DNA of 64,000 nucleotides from an uncultured Campylobacter sp. (GTDB taxonomy: Bacteria > Campylobacterota > Campylobacteria > Campylobacterales > Campylobacteraceae). The stretch's first letter is position 1. Each line of letters begins with the position of its first letter. The notes under the pieces were generated by a model, which was not told the DNA's origin, ran no database searches, and worked only from the letters and a program-made list of their open reading frames with translations. Below are positions 60,971 through 64,000 of the stretch, piece by piece. A program made the translations under genes and the position numbers. The DNA lies in assembly GCF_937980635.1 (NCBI RefSeq), contig NZ_CALJPG010000022.1:62001-126000 (forward strand), given 5' to 3'.

Positions 60971-61452
60971 TTTTTATCCTCTTGTTTTGGGGTTTTTATA
61001 GTTGAAATATCTATGCTCTCGGTGCTCACCCCGTTTTGTCCCGTAATATATCGAACTAATATTTTTTTGCCCTCCATTAGTTGCTTTTGTTGATCTGGGC
61101 TTATAAAAAAAGACGCCCTCGTGTTTTTCCCGTAATATCCGGACATTATCTCTGCATCTACATCAAAGAATTGATTTTTATCGATCCTTATCCTTATTAT
61201 TTGATGGCCAAAGTTTCCTCTTGTGTATTCGACAAGAAATCCGTCTATGTTATCGGATATTATGATATACATATTGGTTTTTTGCGGACGTATCTCTTTT
61301 TTCATATGAAAAACGTTTATATTAAAAGTCTCGTCTCCACAACTCGTCCAATGAAATTTTTCATCGGTCATTTTATCTGCGCTCTCGTATAACTTACATT
61401 CTGCAAAGACAAAATTTAGCATCACGCATAAAATTAAAGCGATCTTTTTCAT
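60967..61452 (-). CDS. Secreted phage protein of unknown function
   Basis: A 161-residue protein with a signal peptide (KKIALILCVMLNFVFA, cut before ECKLYE). The mature part looks beta-rich (FHWTSCGDETFNINVFHM, FLVEYTRGNFGHQIIRIRID, ASFFISPDQQKQLMEGKKIL) with two cysteines that could pair. The style resembles small periplasmic proteins that accompany prophages. It lies one base after the repressor stop region, on the same strand, so it may be expressed in the lysogen. Confidence 0.6.
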   Translation of the reverse strand: MKKIALILCVMLNFVFAECKLYESADKMTDEKFHWTSCGDETFNINVFHMKKEIRPQKTNMYIIISDNIDGFLVEYTRGNFGHQIIRIRIDKNQFFDVDAEIMSGYYGKNTRASFFISPDQQKQLMEGKKILVRYITGQNGVSTESIDISTIKTPKQEDKK

Positions 61453-61453
61453 T

Positions 61454-62227
61454 TTAAAACACCTTTATATTTATAGAGAATTTGCAGACGATCTTTCCCA
61501 GTAGCTTCAAATTTTTAATCTCATCATCTTTTAACACGATGTCTTGATAAAAATCGCTAAGCGAAGTAAGTTTGATGCTCTTATGCACGCTATCGCGCAG
61601 AAACTTTTTTATAAAAGTATCCTCGCCGACCTCCGCTATAACGACATCCCCGCTCATTATCTCCTTTTGCCTATCGACGAATATAATATCGCCGTTTTGG
61701 ACGAAAGGCTCCATGCTATCGCCGAATATCCTTATCATATCGTATCCGTATTTGGCTGCCGTGATACCGAATACCGCCCTTAAAAATTCGGCGCTAACGC
61801 TTAGCGGCTCAAAGCTTTCGTCGCTGTTTTGGCTACCGTATCCCGCGCTAGCAGTAACGTTTTCAAAATATCTTAGCGGGATCTCTCCGCTCTGGCTTCT
61901 TATAGCCTCTAGGTCGATATCCGCCCCCTTAACTTCTCGTATATTTCCATCGAGTTTAACGTCCGCGTTCTCTTTGTTGTGTTTGCCGCCGTCCCACCAT
62001 CTCCTAAGAGCTTTTGTGCTCCCTAGCCCCTCGCCTTTCATTATCCAATCCAAGGATAGTTTTTCGCTATTACTTATGTCTTGTAACCTTGATGTAGGTA
62101 TAGACTTTCTCGTCTTCCAACCGTCTAATGTTTTATAAGGAATACCTAAAACTTCGGCTAGCTCGGTATCATTTTTTACTCCGAAATGGAATCTCAATCT
62201 CCCTAAAATCTCGTTTATTTCATTCAT
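61454..62227 (-). CDS. CI-type phage repressor (XRE + S24/LexA-like peptidase)
   Basis: A 257-residue lysogeny repressor. The N-terminal HTH (about residues 14-50) has VKNDTELAEVLGIPYKTLDG and WKTRKSIPTSRLQDIS. The C-terminal S24 domain has a likely self-cleavage Ala-Gly in SAGYGS (about 133), the catalytic Ser in FGDSMEP and the catalytic Lys in DTFIKKF. This arrangement allows RecA-stimulated cleavage and induction. It is divergent from the early operon, and the gap between them holds operators. Confidence 0.9.
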   Translation of the reverse strand: MNEINEILGRLRFHFGVKNDTELAEVLGIPYKTLDGWKTRKSIPTSRLQDISNSEKLSLDWIMKGEGLGSTKALRRWWDGGKHNKENADVKLDGNIREVKGADIDLEAIRSQSGEIPLRYFENVTASAGYGSQNSDESFEPLSVSAEFLRAVFGITAAKYGYDMIRIFGDSMEPFVQNGDIIFVDRQKEIMSGDVVIAEVGEDTFIKKFLRDSVHKSIKLTSLSDFYQDIVLKDDEIKNLKLLGKIVCKFSINIKVF

Positions 62228-62231
62228 ATTT

Positions 62232-62329
62232 TTTCCTTCTGCGGAAATTTCCTACTAATACCTTGATTTTCAAGGAAAAACGAGGTATAATTCCTTTACG
62301 ATTTTTTTTTAAATGTTATGCAAATTATA
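62232..62329. promoter_or_regulatory. Immunity switch: divergent promoters and operators
   Basis: Rightward promoter: TTGATT (62263-62268) and TATAAT (62286-62291), 17 bases apart. Leftward promoter: TATAAT on the minus strand at 62329-62324, facing the repressor. Operators: CCTTGA-TTT-TCAAGG at 62261-62275 overlapping the -35 box, TTTCC-N6-GGAAA at 62232-62247, and ATACCT/AGGTAT flanking the first palindrome at 62258 and 62282. Confidence 0.65.
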
Positions 62330-62380
62330 CCATAATTTTTGAAAGGCGTTAAAAGAAAATTTACAAAAAGGGCATCTGCG

Positions 62381-63151
62381 ATGAGCGAAGTGGACCAAAT
62401 TTTAGCAAAAGCGTGCTTCTTTGCCAGCGTTAAAACCGATACGGAGCTTAGCGAGTTTTTGCGGATTCCGTATAAGGCATTGACGGGTTGGAAAACTAGA
62501 GGGCATATCCCCGAAAAAAGGATCACACAGATAGCACTAGCCCTCGGCATACGCCCAGATGCGCTACTCGTTTCAGGCGATAAGGATAGAGAAATGACGG
62601 TGCGAGAGGAGCTAGATAGACTAAAGTCTCGTTTGAAAATAAAAACCGACCGACAGCTGGCTGTAGCATTAAGCACAACAGAAGCATCTATAGATAAATG
62701 GATAAGCAAAAAAGCCGTCCCGCAAAAATGGCAGAGGATAATAGCGCTGCTCTTTCCAGAACCGCAAACTGATTTTTTTGAAGAACACGCCTTTAAAGCC
62801 GAAGAGGAAGCAAGAAAAAAGATGGCGTTTGCTTTAAGCGAAGACGATGGGATTTCTACTGAAAAAGAACTACCCGTAGAGGTAGTTAGATATTGGCTAG
62901 AAGCGGAGCTTTGCGAGTATAAAAGGCTCGATGCCCTAATTGCCAAGCTTGAGTTTGATCTGGCGCAGGCTAGTCGCGATATGGAGAGATCTGAGCGTAA
63001 AATTAATTTGGCTCGCTCAGTTTTGAACTCTCGCGATCCCGACGCAGAAATATCGGATAAAGAGCTAAAAGTCGGGCTTATACGGGCTTTTAGTCCTCAA
63101 AGCGTCTCCGATCCTATCGAAAAAATTCTCGCTTTATTACGTAAGGATTGA
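62381..63151 (+). CDS. Tandem-HTH early regulator related to the repressor
   Basis: A 256-residue protein. I chose ATG 62381 (AAGGG upstream); a TTG at 62339 adds 14 unlikely residues. Two CI-like HTH units lie in tandem: VKTDTELSEFLRIPYKALTG plus WKTRGHIPEKRITQIA, then IKTDRQLAVALSTTEASIDK plus WISKKAVPQKWQRII. The first is clearly related to the repressor's own HTH (VKNDTELAEVLGIPYKTLDG). The C-terminal half is a coiled coil (LEFDLAQASRDMERSERKIN). It probably antagonises the repressor or acts as a Cro-like early switch. Confidence 0.75.
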   Translation: MSEVDQILAKACFFASVKTDTELSEFLRIPYKALTGWKTRGHIPEKRITQIALALGIRPDALLVSGDKDREMTVREELDRLKSRLKIKTDRQLAVALSTTEASIDKWISKKAVPQKWQRIIALLFPEPQTDFFEEHAFKAEEEARKKMAFALSEDDGISTEKELPVEVVRYWLEAELCEYKRLDALIAKLEFDLAQASRDMERSERKINLARSVLNSRDPDAEISDKELKVGLIRAFSPQSVSDPIEKILALLRKD

Positions 63152-63153
63152 TT

Positions 63154-63429
63154 ATGTCAAAACACTACGTCCTGCTTAGCACCCTTAGCACCCCGGCGCA
63201 AAGAGCCGAGGCAGTGAGGCTCGATAACTCCCTCAAGCTCGGAGAGTTTTGCGAGCTGCTTCACACTTCGCGCCACCTCTACAACCGGGCGAAAGATGGA
63301 CAATACCCTTTCTTGCTTGAATGGGCGTATGCGCTTAAAGAAAATTTACACGTCAATATCGATTGGCTCAAAAGCGGCGTCGGTCCGATCTACGAGATCG
63401 AATTTACCGAGGATATGAAAATTTTATAG
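63154..63429 (+). CDS. Small HTH-like early phage protein
   Basis: A 91-residue protein starting at ATG 63154 (GTAAGG upstream); two residues more are open before it. The middle (LKLGEFCELLHTSRHLYNRA, then KENLHVNIDWLKSGVGP) resembles the tail of CI-type HTH domains, where LxxDxxWLLxGxGP is usual. It starts three bases after the tandem-HTH stop and is cotranscribed. DNA binding is likely, function unknown. Confidence 0.65.
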   Translation: MSKHYVLLSTLSTPAQRAEAVRLDNSLKLGEFCELLHTSRHLYNRAKDGQYPFLLEWAYALKENLHVNIDWLKSGVGPIYEIEFTEDMKIL

Positions 63430-63438
63430 GGGGCGGAG

Positions 63439-63552
63439 ATGTTAGAGGTTTTGCTTGAGATGGGTTTTGCGGATTGGGCGGTAGCCCTGCTTTGCCTTGC
63501 CCTTTTAGAGCTTATCGGATACGCGCTTTACAAAGAGGGCGGCGGGCTATGA
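63439..63552 (+). CDS. 37-residue single-pass membrane peptide
   Basis: A short gene not usually called: ATG 63439 with GGGGGCGGAG upstream, 37 codons, stop 63550-63552. The peptide is nearly all one hydrophobic helix (WAVALLCLALLELIGYALY) with a charged C-terminus (KEGGGL). It overlaps the next gene by four bases (ATGA), supporting translation. Function unknown. Confidence 0.6.
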   Translation: MLEVLLEMGFADWAVALLCLALLELIGYALYKEGGGL

Positions 63553-63932
63553 GAGAGTTTATGTCTCTGGAGTCCGCTTGCGCCACCTACGAAACCCCGC
63601 GCAAGGCCCTGCAAAACCTATCCTATTTCGACCGAAGGACCGGGCGCGACGATAGGTTTTATAGACAAGACGGGCATCTATACGTGAGACAAAACTACAA
63701 ATGTCCTCATTTTGACGACATCGCAGAGCTTTATTACAGAGCCTTAGAGTGTGCCGATAGCGAAAAGGAGATAGCCAAATTTATATCTCGCCGCACTGGC
63801 AAAAACATCAATGCGGTTTATTTTTATTTCAGAAATTTCAAGTTCAAAAACCCGGACTTTGCTCGTGTCGTAGCAAAGCTTCTAGGGATTTTTATAAGAC
63901 AAAACAATCTATTCGCGGAAGTGGGATATTAA
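63549..63932 (+). CDS. Early phage protein of unknown function
   Basis: A 127-residue soluble protein starting at ATG 63549, overlapping the membrane-peptide stop. A longer frame to 63474 only adds residues from the overlapping gene in another frame. It is rich in aromatic and basic residues (NLSYFDRRTGRDDRFYRQDG, NINAVYFYFRNFKFKNPDFA). No family recognised; its place in the early operon suggests regulation or replication. Confidence 0.65.
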   Translation: MREFMSLESACATYETPRKALQNLSYFDRRTGRDDRFYRQDGHLYVRQNYKCPHFDDIAELYYRALECADSEKEIAKFISRRTGKNINAVYFYFRNFKFKNPDFARVVAKLLGIFIRQNNLFAEVGY

Positions 63933-63933
63933 C

Positions 63934-64000
63934 ATGGAGAATAATATATTTCAAACGATAAGAGAGACGATCGACAAAGAGCAGTTTAGGGATTATATAA
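63934..64000 (+). CDS. Start of a further early gene, cut by the window edge
   Basis: ATG 63934 lies directly after the previous stop and opens a frame that runs off the window (MENNIFQTIRETIDKEQFRD, then YI). Only 22 residues are visible, too few to assign. It continues the early operon on the plus strand. Confidence 0.5.
   Translation, partial: MENNIFQTIRETIDKEQFRDYI

Larger units (their letters stand above)
32679..64000. mobile_element. Prophage, probably short-tailed, right end outside the window
   Basis: A continuous block of phage genes: terminase, portal, scaffold, SU10-type capsid, fibre, spanins, holin, lysozyme, a very large internal protein, CI-type repressor and early genes, plus a restriction-like cassette and two toxin-antitoxin modules. 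There is no tape-measure, sheath or tail tube gene, which favours a podovirus (inference). The left edge is placed after the lipoprotein gene. No integrase, tRNA or flanking direct repeat could be identified, so neither end is exact and the prophage probably extends beyond 64000. Confidence 0.85.

Overview
The window looks like a chromosome segment of a Campylobacter species (Campylobacterota) with a large, incompletely visible prophage in its right half. The order argS-tatA-gmk-acidic protein-ABC ATPase-tsf-rpsB matches the Campylobacter jejuni block Cj1175c-Cj1182c. The ilvC-polysaccharide deacetylase neighbourhood, a small cytochrome c553 and Campylobacter-type hypothetical proteins agree with this. 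The coding GC content is well above that of C. jejuni, and fliR is missing from its usual place, so a non-motile, higher-GC oral species such as C. gracilis is my best guess (inference).

Host part, 1 to about 32.7 kb. At the left are a truncated envelope deacetylase gene, ilvC and proC, followed by loosely packed hypothetical genes (DUF4299-like, DUF3137, a Sel1-repeat protein). Next comes a long minus-strand run: argS, tatA, gmk, a highly acidic protein, a LolD-like ATPase, tsf and rpsB. A small AT-rich island follows, with two unknown genes and a divergent XRE regulator flanking perfect palindromes. After that come pgeF, ribE, a cytochrome c553 and a YojI/PvdE-type ABC exporter. Then there is a respiratory module: a two-component system divergent from an OprD-like porin, a Tat-exported flavoprotein reductase and a membrane-anchored five-haem cytochrome c. 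mnmG, bioB and a lipoprotein gene close the host part.

The host part is crowded with the hexamer RAATTY (AAATTT, GAATTC and so on). It fills intergenic gaps and also forms clusters inside conserved enzyme genes (proC, argS, ribE) exactly where extra Asn/Ser/Phe-rich segments interrupt the protein family. RAATTY is the methylation-dependent DNA-uptake motif known from C. jejuni transformation, so these may be uptake-sequence clusters that have spread into coding regions.

Prophage part, about 32.7 kb to the right edge. A terminase large subunit lies on the plus strand at the left end, followed by about 1.2 kb without a clear gene. An AT-rich defence-like pair follows: a C5 cytosine methyltransferase and a GHKL (MORC-like) ATPase with a C-terminal nuclease-like domain. 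The late operon runs leftward from 58.2 to 39.3 kb: portal, scaffold, SU10-type capsid, fibre, spanins, holin, DUF5675, lysozyme, internal proteins and a 2476-residue polyvalent protein with nuclease-like, HExxH and LPD38-like regions. The layout suggests a short-tailed phage. Two toxin-antitoxin modules (HigBA, BrnTA) and small membrane or secreted proteins lie between the late operon and the immunity region, where a CI/S24 repressor faces a rightward early operon. No integrase or attachment site is visible, so the prophage probably continues past 64 kb. A motif resembling a phage promoter occurs three times in the prophage, reading toward the portal gene, a head gene and the methyltransferase cassette.
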